Shown here: in pieces, positions 11,980 through 23,741 of the stretch
How positions within the stretch are numbered: position 1 is the first letter of the stretch
Layout of the letters: each line of letters starts with the position of its first letter
Assembly (NCBI RefSeq): GCF_028372415.1
Contig: NC_092872.1
Span: forward strand, 516,026,224 to 516,090,223
Origin: Notamacropus eugenii
Lineage: Eukaryota > Chordata > Mammalia > Diprotodontia > Macropodidae
Direction of reading: 5' to 3'
Length of the DNA: 64,000 bases
Notes under the pieces: generated by a model
Told to the model about the DNA's origin: nothing
The model's input: only the letters and a program-made list of their open reading frames with translations
Databases searched by the model: none
Position numbers and translations under genes: made by a program

Positions 11980-12039
<60 letters not shown>
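11980..12039 (+). repeat. (TC)30 microsatellite
   Basis: Uninterrupted TC dinucleotides for 60 bases, likely length-polymorphic. Confidence 0.98.
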
Positions 12040-12041
<2 letters not shown>

Positions 12042-12043
<2 letters not shown>

Positions 12044-12900
12044 CCCAAAATTAGAATACACCAAACAGAAATCAATGACTCCATGCAACATGAAAAATAT
12101 TAGGAGTAGATGGAAGTGTCCAAAGTAAGGAGGAATATAAAGTGCTAAGAGAGCAGAAGAAGGAGAGATCTCTTCCAGTTGAGAATCAGTGAAAGTTTCT
12201 TGGAGGAAGGGCACTGAAGTCAATCTAATAAAATCAACTATATGTTCATTAACCAGGTCACTTTCTCCATTTCTAAATGAGGCTGTATCTAAAATTGTAC
12301 CCAAAGAATTATCACTGAGTCAAACTATTTAGAATATAGTTTAGTGCCCTGCTAGGAACAGGACAAATTGAATTTGTCCCAAAACTCCATCAGATTATCA
12401 GGTATTTATTTGCCTCTGTTCTCTCCTTTTTTAACATCTCTGTGTCTCTTCCTTATTTGACTGTAAATGCAAACCCTATTTGGCACCATTTGTAATGCTG
12501 GTATACACATAGTAGGTAAAGAACAAACACAATTTAGATGATGTCATTGATGGAATGTGTAACAGTTTTAGTGATGACACATGGCTGGGAAGGGTGAGTG
12601 ATTAAGACACTGGATGACAGACCTGGGAGAGGTGGCTGAACAATGATTTATGTACAAGACACTTGGGGGGTTGAATTTATTATGCATTAAAAATGAGTCA
12701 TCAGCATGACAAGTCAGGCAAAAAAAAAAAACTAATGTGATCTCAATATGAAGTAATAGTCACCTAGTATCTAGGTGAGGAAGTAATAGTCACCTAGTAT
12801 CTAGAAGGAGGGAGGAAATAGTCATATATTGTCTTCTGATCTGGCCAGAACCTATTTGGAGTATTGATTTAAGCTACAGGCATCATATTTGAAGAAATGG
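12042..12900. other. Mostly unclassified; short L1-like and L2-like scraps
   Basis: 12042-12110 shares CAGAAATCAATGA-TCCATG with L1 ORF1-proximal sequence at about 44172. 12400-12530 vaguely recalls an L2 3' end. No gene recognised. Confidence 0.4.
12751..12810 (+). repeat. 30-bp tandem duplication (2 copies)
   Basis: AAGTAATAGTCACCTAGTAT and the four bases after it repeat exactly 30 bases later; the last six bases of the unit differ. Confidence 0.95.
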
Positions 12901-12904
12901 TCCG

Positions 12905-13307
12905 TGAAGTTCCAGCCAAGATGGCTGAACAAAGAAAGAATGTCCATTTCATATACAGTTGCTACTCAAGCAAAAGCTCACACCAGAACAAGTAATGATA
13001 AAGAAATCCCAATGAGAAGATATAGTAAGTAACTACTTATGCCCCAGATGTAACTGGAGTTCCAGTGGAACTACTCAAAAAGTCAACCAAAAGAGTCAAC
13101 CAAAAGTCAACCCCTAGGAAACAGGAAGGGAGCCACCAGCCAAGTCAATGCCCACACAGGCAAACAGTCATACAAGCTCCCAGCAAGACCAGAGATAGGC
13201 CAGAAACAAGTATAGCCTGCATATTCTGTGTCCAGAGGAAGGAAGAACAGAAGGTTCCCCTGAAAAAACTCAGGGTGATCAAAAAGCAGAGGAGTAGAGT
13301 CAGGAGG
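12905..13307 (+). repeat. L1 5' UTR fragment
   Basis: Begins near CCAGCCAAGATGGCTGAACA, the L1 transcription-start signature, and continues with ATAAAGAAATCCCAATGAGA, matching the 5' UTR at 43215-43900. The ORF at 13065-13322 is incidental to this GC-richer region. Confidence 0.7.
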
Positions 13308-13552
13308 AAGCTAGATGTGTAGTGGATAGAGTGCCAGGAATGGAGTCAGAAAGGGTCATCTTCTTGACTTCAAAACTGACCTCAGATACTTAATACTTTT
13401 GTGACCTTGGGCAAGTAACTTAACCTTGTTTGCCTCAGTTTCCTCATCTACAAAATGACTGGAGATGGAAATGGCGAACCACTGCAGTATCTTTGCCAAG
13501 AAAACCCCAAATGGAGTCACAAAGAGTCAAACATAACAAACAACAACAAAAG
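13308..13552 (+). repeat. CORE-SINE with Bov-B-type tail (type A)
   Basis: Head (TAGTGGATAGAGTGCCAGGA), CORE (TTGTTTGCCTCAGTTTCCTC), tail (GTATCTTTGCCAAGAAAACC, CACAAAGAGTCAAACATAAC) and a terminal (CAA)n. It sits between 5' and 3' pieces of an old L1. Confidence 0.93.
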
Positions 13553-13914
13553 AATCAGGGAGGGGGATTCATTAATTGAGGAGTAACTGAACAAATAGCA
13601 ACATTTGAATGTAATAGAATATTATAATGTCATAAAGAATGATGAAAGAGATAATTTCAGAGAATCATGTGTAGGATTAACTTTTGTAGACTGAAATGAG
13701 CAGAACCAGGAAAACACTGTATACAAGGACAAGAATATTGTAAAGGAAATCAACTTGGAAAGACTTAAGTATTCTTATCAATGAAATGATAAATCATGTC
13801 TCCATGATGAGGTGTATTATACCCACCTTTTTACCAGAGACATATCGGATTCAGCATACACAAAGAGACATGGCCACCATGTGGATTCATTTTGCTTGAC
13901 TGTGTTTATTTCTT
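13553..13914 (+). repeat. Older L1 3' fragment, target of the full-length L1
   Basis: ORF2-end and 3' UTR phrases (AGTAACTGAACAAATAGCAA, GAAATGAGCAGAACCAGGAA) place it in the L1 3' region. The full-length L1 at 13930 inserted just after it, and flanking sequence resumes at 20853. Confidence 0.75.
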
Positions 13915-13929
13915 AAAAGGTTTTGGTTC
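13915..13929. repeat. Target-site duplication, left copy, of the L1 at 13930
   Basis: AAAAGGTTTTGGTTC is identical to 20838-20852. The A-rich start fits cleavage by the L1 endonuclease. Confidence 0.95.
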
Positions 13930-14974
13930 AGGGGTGGAGCCAAGATGGTGGAGTGAGAGCAACTACTCACCTAAGCTCTAAGACAGACTCCTTCAGATAC
14001 CTCTAAAAAGAAAATCTAAACAAATTTTAGAGTGGCAGAATTCAATAGGAGACAGACTGTGGCAGATTTCCAACCCAGGACAGACTGGAAGGCCGATGAG
14101 AAGGATCTGTTGCACGGGGTTCGAGGGGCACACAGGGCACAGTGTACAGACTATACCAGTGCGAACCCTGCCATAGCAAAGCCACACAGGAAGCCCTGGG
14201 TGATCTGAAGCAGCAGCCACACTGTGGAATCCCAAACATATCAGTCCAAGACAGGAGTCTAGTGGAACTGAGTGAGAGAGAACCACAGAATCCCAGGTAA
14301 CTGCAGCAGCCACTCCTGAGACTATCAGCCCACAGAATAAATGTCTGTAAGTCACCTTGCAGACTTTCAGGAGCCAAGATGGTGGAGTGATAAGTAAGTA
14401 CTCTACCCCTCTCCTTGTTGACCTTGAAAAACCCATAGAATATTTCCCCAGGAAAAATTCTGGAACAGTGGAATCAGCCAAAGGGGTAAACAGTCTCTTG
14501 GCCTGTAAGGCTAGGAAAATCACAAAGGGGAGTCCCTCTTGCTGTGGCTGAAGGGAAACTTGCAGGACTGGAGCTATCCCAGACAGCCCCACCTCAATGA
14601 AGTAGGAGGAGATCCTCAGCCCCAGGCAGGTAGAGCCCACAATCATCAACACCAGGACCCCAGGCATGCCTCAGTACAGCCAGGGGAATAGGGAAGACAC
14701 AAGTGCAAACACTACTTCACCAACCACTGAGTCTGCCTGTGCTCAGGAGAGAAGAGTTCCTGTGGCTAGACTACCCCTTCCCCATACTTAACACAGCTAG
14801 CACCAGGATAACTCTGGGGAAACTCAGAGAGACTTCATCTGGCCTCTTCTTTGGCACATCAGCTAGCTTAGCACCAGGTAAGCTACAGCATTCTACCCTC
14901 TAACAGAAATAACCAGAGGCCAAGTACACAAAGCCTCAAGTTCTAAGCATAAGAATGGTGGGATAGAGCCCCCT
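13930..14974 (+). promoter_or_regulatory. L1 5' UTR with two promoter-like start modules
   Basis: GGAGCCAAGATGGTGGAGTG occurs at 13936-13955 and again at 14370-14389. In human L1 the equivalent CAAGATGGC near base +13 binds YY1 and sets the transcription start. A repeated module suggests a second 5' UTR unit was captured upstream. An antisense open frame of 224 codons (14667 to 13993) crosses both modules. Confidence 0.75.
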
Positions 14975-16060
14975 GTGCCCCAGAAGCAGAGATCCACTTT
15001 AAAAGCCAGGAAAAGGGTGATCATCATAAGCAAGAAGCAAACTAGAAAAGATAAGACCATAGAATCTTTTTATGGGGACAAGGATCAAAACATGAATAAC
15101 AAAGAGGGCGTCACTGAGACTGTACTCCCATCTGAAACTTTAGAAGGTAATATGAACTGATCTCAAGACCAAAGAGCATTCTTGGAAGAGATAAGAAGGA
15201 TTTTAAAAGCCAAATTAGGGAAGTAGAAGAAAAACTGGCCAATGATTTTAAAAATAGGAAAAAAAGAAATCACAGAAGGCAAATTGGACTAATGGAAAAT
15301 GAAGCACAAAAACTAATTGGAGAAAATATCCCCTTAAAAGGAACAATTGGACAGATGGAAAAGGAGATGCAAAAGTTAACTGAAGAAAACAATTCAATAA
15401 AAATTAGAATTGGGCAAGTAGAAGCTAGTGATGCTATGAGACATCAAGAATCAGTCAAACAGAATCTAAAGAATGAAAAGATAGAAGAAAATGTAAAATA
15501 TCTAATTGGAAAAACAACTAATCTGGAAAACAGATCCAGGAGAGAAAAATCTAAGAATTATTGGTCTACCAGAAAGCCATGATGAAAACAAGAGTCTGGA
15601 CAATATCTTCCAAGAAATCATCAAGGAAAACTGCTCAGAAATCCTAGATCCAGAGGGTAAAATGGTCATCAAAAGAATCCACCATTCACCTCATGAAAGG
15701 GATTCCAAACTAAAAACACTAAGGAATATCGTTGCCAAATTCCAGAACTATCAAGTGAGGGAGAAAATACTGCAGGCAGTCAGAAAGAAACAATTCAGAT
15801 ATCAAGGAGCTACAGTCAGGATCACACAGGACCTTGCAGCTTCTACACTGAAAGATTGGAGGGATTGGGATATGATATTCCACAAGGCAAAGGAGCTGGG
15901 ACTACAACCAAGGATCAATTACCCAGCAAACTTGAGCATAATATTTCAGGCAAGGAGATGGACATTCAGTGAAATAAAGGATTTCCAGACCTTCCTGATG
16001 AAAAGGCCAGAGCTCAATAGAAAATTTGATCTTCAAACAGAAGTCTCAAAAGAGGCATAA
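14975..16060 (+). pseudogene. L1 ORF1 (RNA-binding chaperone), broken
   Basis: ORF1p binds L1 RNA as a trimer and is needed in cis for retrotransposition. The N-terminus starts MPQKQRSTLKARKR at 14975 and stops at 15158-15160. A second frame (15292-15582) has the coiled-coil heptads (GQMEKEMQKLTEEN). A third overlapping frame (15506-16060) carries the RRM and C-terminal domain, with RRIIGLPE-like and ITQDLAASTLKDWR motifs and the ending FDLQTEVSKEA. At least one early stop and one frameshift near 15540 inactivate it. The length of about 360 codons is normal for mammalian ORF1. Confidence 0.92.
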
Positions 16061-16299
16061 AAAGGTAAACAGGGGGAAAAAAACTTGTTATTCAATATGG
16101 GCAAGTGGTTTACATCCCTATAAGGGAAGGTGATACTTGTTAAATTTGAGAATTGTATATTTATTATGATATATATAGATAGAGGGAGTGGGTATAAAGT
16201 AAATGATGTGATAATAAAAATGTTATTTAAGGCGCAAAAGGATTGTAACAGGAAATGTAAAAAGGAGGAGGCAGAAAAAAATAAATTCCATCACAGGAA

Positions 16300-16650
16300 G
16301 ATGCACAAAAATATATTACAGTAGAAAGAGGGGAGGGAGATGAGCATTGTTTGAGATTTACTCTCATCTGATTTGGTTCAAGGAGGGAACAACAAACTCA
16401 GTTAAGTATAGAAATCTAACTAGCTCTATAGGCAGTGGGAGGAGAAAGGGAAAAGAAGAGGGAGGGGAGGCTAAAAGGGAAGGAAGAAGTAGTAAGGGAA
16501 AAGTAGAGTAAAAGGGAGGGGGGCTGAAAGAAGGGAGGGAAGGTTGAGGGAGGTGGTGGTCAAAAATTAAAACTCTATTGTGGAGGGGAAGAAAGAAGGG
16601 AGAACTAAAGGAAGAACTAAAAGCATAAATGGACAGAGGGAAAGACACAA
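16300..16650 (+). repeat. L1 inter-ORF polypurine tract
   Basis: About 300 bases dominated by G and A (GAGGGGAGGGAGATGAGCAT, AGGGAGGGGGGCTGAAAG). The corresponding purine-rich tract recurs in the ORF2-less relatives at 41280-41560. The 94-codon minus-strand ORF here is a composition artefact. Confidence 0.8.
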
Positions 16651-19600
16651 ATAGTAATCATAACTGTGAATGTGAATGGGATGAATTCTCCCATAAAATG
16701 GAGACGGATAGCAGAATGGATTAAAAACCATAAGCCAACAATATGTTGTTTACAAGAAAAACATTTGAAATGAGTGGATATGCACAGAGTAAAGGTAAAA
16801 GGTTGGAGCAGAATATATTGTGCTTCAGTTGATGTAAAAAAAGCAGGGGTAGCAATCCTAATCTCAGACTAAGCAAAAGCAGAAATGCATCTAATCAAAA
16901 TAGATAAGGAAGGAAATTATATCCTTCCAAAAGGCACCATACACAACGAAGCAATTTCATTACTAAACATATATGCTTCAAGTGGTATAGCATCCAAATT
17001 CTTAGAGGAGAAGTTAAGGGAGTTACAGGAAGAAATAGACAGCAAAACTATACTAGTTGGGAGACCTCAACCACCCCCTCTCTGCACTTGATAAATCTAA
17101 CCTCAAAAAAAACAAGAAACAAGTTAAGTAGGTGAATAAAACTCTGGATAAGGTAGATGTGATAGATCTCTGGAAAAAAGTGTATAGAGATGGAAAGGAA
17201 TATACCTTTTTCTCAGCAGTACATGGCAAATATACAAAAATTGACCATGTACTAGGGCATAAAAACCTCACAATTCAGTACAGAAATGCAGAGATAGTCA
17301 ATGAATCCTTCTCATTTCATAATGCAATAAAAATTCTATGTAATGAAAGACCATAGAAAGATAAACCAAAAATTAATTGGAAATTAAATAATCTAATCCT
17401 AAAGAATGAGTGGATTAAACAACAAATCATAGAAACAATCAACAACTTTACTCAAGAGAATGACAATAATGAGACAATCTACTAAATCTTATGGGATACT
17501 GCAAAAGCAGTTCTTAGGGGAAGTTTTATATCTTTGAATGCTTACATGAATAAAATAGAAAAAGAAGAGATCAGTGAATTGGGCATGCAGATGAAAAAGC
17601 TAGAAAAAGAACAAATTGGAAAATCCCCAAGAAAATACCAAATTAGAAATAGTGAAAACCAAAGGAGACATTAATCAAATTGAATTAAGAAAACTATTGA
17701 ACTAATAAATGAAACTAAGTGTTGGTTTTATGAAAAAACCAATAAAATTGATAAACCTTTGGTCAATTTGATTAATAAAAAGAAAGAATAAAACCAAACG
17801 ACCAATATCAAAAATGAAAAGGGTGAACTCTCCAATGAAGAGGAAATTAAAACAATAATAATAAATTACTTTGTCCAACCGTATGCCCATAAATTTGACA
17901 ATCTAAATGAGATGGATGAATATTTTAAAAAATGTAAATTTCCCAGATTAACAGAAGAGCAATTTGAATACTTAAACAACCCCATCTCAGAAAAAGAAAT
18001 TGAACAAGCCATCAATGAACTCCCTAGGATAAAATCTCCAGAGCCAGATGGATTTACAAGTGAATTTTATCAAGCATTTAAAGAACAGTTAATTCCAATG
18101 CTATAGAGACTATTTGAGAAAATTGGGGAAGATGGAGTCCTACCAAATTTTTTTTATGATACAAATATGGTTCTGATACCTGAGCTAGAAGAGCCAAAAC
18201 AGAGAAAGAAAATTATAGACCAATTTCTCTAATGAATATAGATGCAAAAATTCTAAATAAGATATTAGCAAAAAGAATACAGCAACTGATCATGAGAATA
18301 ATACATTATAATCAGGTAGGATTTATACCAGGAATGTAGCACTGGTTCAATATTAGGAACCATCAGCATTATTGCTCATATCAGCAACAAAACTAATAGA
18401 AACCACATGATTATCTCAATAGCTGCAGAAAAAGCTTTTGACAAAATAAAACACCCATTCCTGTTGAAAACACTGGAGAGCATAGGAATAAATGGAACTT
18501 TCCATAAAATAATAAGCAGTATCTACCTAAAACCATCAGTGAGCATTACATGCAATGGGGATAAGCTAGGTGCATTTCCAGAAAGATCAGGGGTGAAACA
18601 AGGATGTCCATTATCACCACTGTTATTCAATATGGAATTATAAATGTTAGCTTTAGCAATAAAAGAAGAAAAAGAAATTGAAGGAATTAGAATAAGTAAA
18701 GAAGAAACTAAGTTATCATTCTTTGCAGATGATATGATGATATACTTAGAGAATCCCAGAGAATCAAGTAAAAAGCTACTTGAAATAATAAACAACTCTG
18801 GCAAAGTTTCAGGTTACAAAATAAATCCAGATAAATTATCTGCATTTCTATATATTACAAACAAAGCCCAACAGCAAGAGATAGAAAAGGAAATCCCATT
18901 TAAAGCTATAGTAGACACTATAAAATATCTAGGAGTCTACCTGCCAAAATAAACCCAGGGACTATATGAACAAAATTACAAAACACTTTTCACACAAATA
19001 AAGTCAGATCTAGATAAGTGGAAAAACATCAGCTGCTCATGGGTAGGCTGAGCTAATATAATAAAAATGACAATTCTACCTAAATTAAATTACTTATTCA
19101 GTGTCATACCAATCAAACTACCAGATAATTTTTTTCTAGAGCTAGAAAAAATAATATCAAAATTCATCTCAAGAACAAAAGGTCCAGAATACCAATGGAG
19201 CTAATGAAAAGCAAAGCTAGGGAAGGTGGCCTAGCCCTACCAGATCTCAAAATGTATTATAAAGCAGCAATCATAAAAACCACGTGGTACTGGCCAAGAA
19301 ATAGAGGGGTAGACCAGTGGAATTGGTTAGGTAGCCAATGAATACAACAATCTACTGTTTGATAAAACCAAGGGCCCCAGCTTCTGGGATAAAAACTCAC
19401 TGTTTGAAAAAAATTGCTGAGAAAACTGGATAACAGTGTGGCAGAAACTGGGCATAGACATATGCCTGACACTGTACACAAGAATAAAGTCCAAATGGAT
19501 ACATGACCTAGGTATAAAGATTGATACTATAAACAAATTAGGGGAGCAAGGAATAGTGTATTTGTCTGATTTATGAAGAATGGAGAAATTTTTGACCAAA

Positions 19601-20447
19601 CAAGAGATAGAGAACATTATGAAGTGCACAATGGATAATTGTGATTACATTAAATTGAAAAGTTTTTGCACAAACAAACCCAATACAACAAAGATTAGGA
19701 GGGAAGCAGAAAACTGGGAAATAATTTTTGCAACTAGTGTCTGTGACAAATGCCTCATTTCTAAAATATATAGAGAACTGAGTCAAATGTACAAGAATAT
19801 AAGTCATTCCCCAATTGATAAATGGTCAAAGGATATGAATAGGCAGTTTTCAGAGGAAGAAATTAAAGCTATCTATAGTCATATGAAAAAATGCGCTAAA
19901 TCACTATTGATTAGAGAGATGCAAATCAAAACAATTCTGAGGTCCACATCACACCTATCAGATTAGCTAACATGACAAAATAGGAAGATGATAAATGTTG
20001 GAGAAGATGTGGGAGAGTTGGAACACCAATCCATTGTTGGTGGAGCTGTGAGCTGATCCAACCATTCTGGAGAGCAATTTGGAACTATGTCCAAAGAGCT
20101 ACAAAAATGTTCATACCCTTTGACCCAGCAATATTGCTTCTAGGACTGTATCCCAAAGAGATCATAAAAATGAGAAAGAGTTCCATATATACACAAATAT
20201 TTATAGCAGCTCTCTTTGTGGTGGCCAAAAACTGGAAATCAAGGGGATGTCCATCAATTGGGGAATGACTGAACAAGTTATGGTATATGAATGTAATGGA
20301 ATACTATTGTGCTATAAGAAATGATGAACAGGAAGACTTCGGAGAGGACTGGAAAGACTTATATGAACTGATGTTGAATGAGAGGAGCAAAACCAGGACA
20401 ACTTTATACACAGCAACAACCACAGTGTGGGAGGAGTTTTTCTGGTA
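16641..20447 (+). pseudogene. L1 ORF2 (endonuclease-reverse transcriptase), broken
   Basis: The AP-like endonuclease region reads TVNVNGMNSPIKW and ICCLQEKHL near 16662-16770 (the catalytic Asn and Glu positions) and KIDHVLGHKNL near 17239-17270 (catalytic Asp-His). Reverse transcriptase blocks: [17 protein letters not shown] (18040-18090), AAEKAFDKIKHPFLLKTLES (about 18420-18480), RSGVKQGCPLSPLLFN (about 18585-18635) and the catalytic FFADDMMIYLE (about 18719-18750). The C-terminus extends to about 20447. Many stops and shifts split it into pieces of 60-130 codons. Confidence 0.95.
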
Positions 20448-20837
20448 GACTTAGTCCTTCACAGCAATTCAAGGACCTAAAAAATTCCCAATGGACTCGA
20501 GGCAAAATGCCTTCCAAATCCAAAGCAAGAACTATGCAGAATGAAGCAGACCATTTTCTCTTGTGTTATGTTTTGTTTTGTTTTCTGGTTTCTCCCATTC
20601 ATTTTAATTCTTCTATGCAACATGACTAAGGTGAAAATATAAAAGAATGTATGTGTAGAACTAATATAAAATTGCATGCTGTCTCTGGGAGGAAGTTGGG
20701 AGGGAAGGGGGAAGGAGAGGGAGGGAGAGAAAAAAAATCTATGGAAAATATATGGAAGTGATTGTAGAAAACTGAAAACAAATAAAACAATTTAAAATAA
20801 AAAAGCAAGCAAGCAAACAAAGGAATTCAAAATAAAA
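20448..20837 (+). repeat. L1 3' UTR and A-rich tail
   Basis: Contains a G-rich purine stretch (AGGAAGTTGGGAGGGAAGGG) and AATAAA-like signals before the A-rich end. The tail is degraded to AAGCAAGCAAGCAAAC-type repeats. Confidence 0.85.
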
Positions 20838-20852
20838 AAAAGGTTTTGGTTC
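20838..20852. repeat. Target-site duplication, right copy
   Basis: Identical to 13915-13929. Confidence 0.95.
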
Positions 20853-22400
20853 TTTCATTCTCTAGGTTTTTAATTAGGGAGTCTGGATGGGGAGAGACAT
20901 TAGCAAAAATGATCTCAAGAAAAAAGAGGGTCATTTAAACATTTTTTTAAAAAAGGCACAGAAGTAAACAGAAGGAAATTTAGACAGAAGCACAAACTAG
21001 CAGGAAAGATTTGAAATTATTTTGTGAAATGTGCTATATGCTTTTCTTTTGTAACATGATTTTGTGCATGCCCAGATTACCTGACATGGCAGGACCTATG
21101 TAGGAGATAGCATGAACCTGCTTCTGGGAGAAGACATCCTGGATTCCTCTACCACATGGGTGGGAGCAACTTGTTTATACTGGCTGTGTAGCCAGAACAG
21201 ACTTTGTCTTTAAAATTACCAGCCTGAGACAGTCTTTCTCTTTCCAGCAGTGCCCACAGGATAGATGCCTTGTTCACTAATAGATTGAACTAAGATGTGA
21301 TGGGAATGACTGTTTATTTCCCCTCCCCCACCTTCCACCTTTTAGGACCCATGGCCTTGGAATCAGGATTTTGTTTGTCCTTTTCCATTCTAGGTGCACC
21401 CAGTGTAGTCTCTACACCTTGAAGCTCAAGTCATGGCAACTTTGGAGCTAACATTCCAGACTGGGTATTGTTGGCAGTCCAGCAGGGAAGCCTTAAGAAG
21501 CCAGAGTACCACAACATAAAATCAAGGAGGCTTTGGACTTGGAGCTTGGCAGGATCATGCTATGCAGGAACTGAGTTAGGTTATTCACTTAACCCCCTTC
21601 CCCTCCTTAGAGATTTGGTCTAAAGTGGGATTATTCCTCTCCCAGATGTTGGAGGGAATATCTGCATACTTGTTCCTGCTTTGACTGTTCAGTGGTTAAA
21701 TATAACCGGGATCCAAGGGACTCCTTAGGAGAAAACACAATCCGTGCAAGCTCACACAAATAGTAGAGATTAAACACTCCCAAACTCCCTTAAACGTACA
21801 AGAGAACTGTGAGAGAAGGGTGAAATCAGGGACATGCTGGTAAATGTTTAACAACCAGCTCTCTGGAAAAGGAATGTATCCACAACACACTTAAAAATTT
21901 AATATGTATTATTAAAACTTTTCCATAACTTTCTTAAGCCTAAGCAATCAGCCATATAGTAAATCAAACCCTGATTTATAGCATTTCTCAATTTCTAAAG
22001 TACAAATACTCATACTGAAATTTTAACAACTGGTTCTCCAGGGCTGGTAAAAGCTGGCTCCAGCACTCTCCTGCTGAAACATAAGAAGTCTGGCCATCAG
22101 GCAGCACGGGCCAGAGGAATCACTGCTATACTTTAAAAACCATTTGCTTATGAAAAAGAGATTCTCAGTTTCATATAATTTTTTTTGGCATACTGTGTAT
22201 ATGGAAATGATCTCTTTTGTTGTTTAGTTTCAGAATACAATATAAAATTAATTTTTTTTTAAAAAGAGTAATGTTGACAAAGTAGATCAGGTGCCCAAGA
22301 GAGCAATCCTGTTTATAGAAGAGTCTTCATGTCATATGAGGAATCTAAGAGGTAAAGATGGGATTTGGGGGGAGGGGAAGGTTGACTTCAAATATCTAAT
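20853..22400. other. Largely unique sequence, no gene recognised
   Basis: No ORF with family resemblance, no tRNA and no recognised repeat. It could hold regulatory sequence of the PARD6B neighbourhood, but nothing here shows that. Confidence 0.5.
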
Positions 22401-22605
22401 CAGGGGTAGGGAACCTGCAGCCTCAAGGCCAAATGTGGTCCTTTAGGTCCTCAAGTGCAGCACATGGACTGAATCCAAATTTCACAGAACAAATCCTTTT
22501 ATTAAGAGGGGGATTTGTTTTGTAAAATTTGGATTAGTCCAAGGGCTGTACTTGAGGATCTAGAGACCACATGTGGCCTTAAGGCAAACTGATGACCCAC
22601 CCCTG
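22401..22605. mobile_element. hAT-type fold-back DNA transposon (MITE)
   Basis: Starts CAGGGGTAGGG and ends CCCACCCCTG. The inverted repeats run far inward (AATGTGGTCCTTTAGGTCCT against the reverse complement of AGGATCTAGAGACCACATGT), and the two central arms around AACAAATCC/GGATTTGTT also pair, so almost all of the 205 bp can fold into one hairpin. No transposase is present. Eight-base flanks TATCTAAT and ACCTAAAC fit a decayed hAT target duplication. The terminal bases and size fit the Charlie-like hAT MITEs of marsupials. Confidence 0.83.
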
Positions 22606-23741
22606 ACCTAAACAATTTTCATGTGGAAGAAGATAAAAACTATTCTGAAGACAGAACTAAGACCATTATATGGAACTCACAGTAAGGCAAATTCTGCTTT
22701 GGGATGAAGAAAAGTTTTTTTTGTTTTTTTAAGGAGAATTGAATGAAAATTATATAGGTCACTACATCAGGCAGTGAGCTTTCTGGTTGCTGGATAGGTT
22801 CAAGTAAGATGCAGATGAATGACCACAAATATGGGGTGCTTTAGGTAAACTATAGCTTTGGGAGAAAGCTAGATTATATCTAAGTTTGGACTATGTAAAT
22901 TATATATAAATTTCCTTTCCAGGTGTGAGACTTTATGATTCTAAACACTTTAAAAATACTTTCAGTCTCTGACCTAATGATCTTTGCTCTTCCCTACTAT
23001 GAAACTGAGAATAAATTTTGTGTATAGGATCCAATTTCATAAAGTCAAATATATGTAGAAAAAAATATGAAACACTTCTATTTCTCATATTACTGGTTTA
23101 GAGAGGACTCCTCATACATAAGACTTTTGATTTAGTGACCACTGAGAATGAAAATCAATGACATCATTTTGGCAGCTGCTGCCATCTGGTCAGCCATTTA
23201 GAACACTTTCTGCAGTCTGACTGAGCAGGAACCATTTTCCATGTACCACAAGGGATTAGGAGGACACAGAGTGACTTCTATCAAGGATAGATTGGAATTC
23301 CTTAGTAACTCAAGGGGCCAAATTCATTGCTTCTTTTAACCCATGAAGGTATTATTTCTATCAAGTGTTTTAATTAGTCTTAACTGTTCCTCAGGGATCC
23401 CAGTCCTATTTGAAATGGCTCATGAAGAATTAGACCACTAATCAGAAACTTCCCACTTCGATTAATTTCATAAATAACAATAAACAGCAAGGACTGTCTA
23501 GATATACAGAACCAAAGGAGGTCATTGAAGGCCCTGCAGTCCAACTTTTAAATATCTTATTTTAGGTAAATGTAAATAATGGAATATTCGATTATGACAT
23601 TGAGATCTTGCTGAGCAGAAGCCCTTTTTGTCTTTTCCTCCCTCTCTCAAGGTGCACTGGAACACAGTCCTTGCAGGGACAGTGTTAGTCTTCACCTAGT
23701 CCAAGGACGTCATTTTGCACACATTGCTGAGAGACCCAAAG
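22606..23741. other. No recognised gene or repeat
   Basis: AT-rich sequence with short random ORFs only. Confidence 0.5.

Larger units (their letters stand above)
13930..20837 (+). mobile_element. Full-length L1 LINE, about 6.9 kb, degraded ORFs
   Basis: Order: 5' UTR (13930-14974), ORF1 (14975-16060), polypurine-rich spacer (about 16061-16640), ORF2 (about 16641-20447), 3' UTR and A-rich end (20448-20837). A perfect 15-bp target duplication proves both ends, so it inserted as one full-length unit. ORF1 and ORF2 each carry several stops and frameshifts, so it cannot move on its own. The exact target duplication combined with many internal hits suggests a middle-aged insertion. It landed in an older L1 3' end. 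Confidence 0.96.

Noticed and set aside
11980-12039. CRISPR or satellite array
   Set aside because: It is a plain (TC)n microsatellite with no spacers, in a vertebrate genome.
13993-14667. 224-codon minus ORF as a host gene
   Set aside because: It lies wholly in an L1 5' UTR; it is kept only as a weak antisense-ORF finding.
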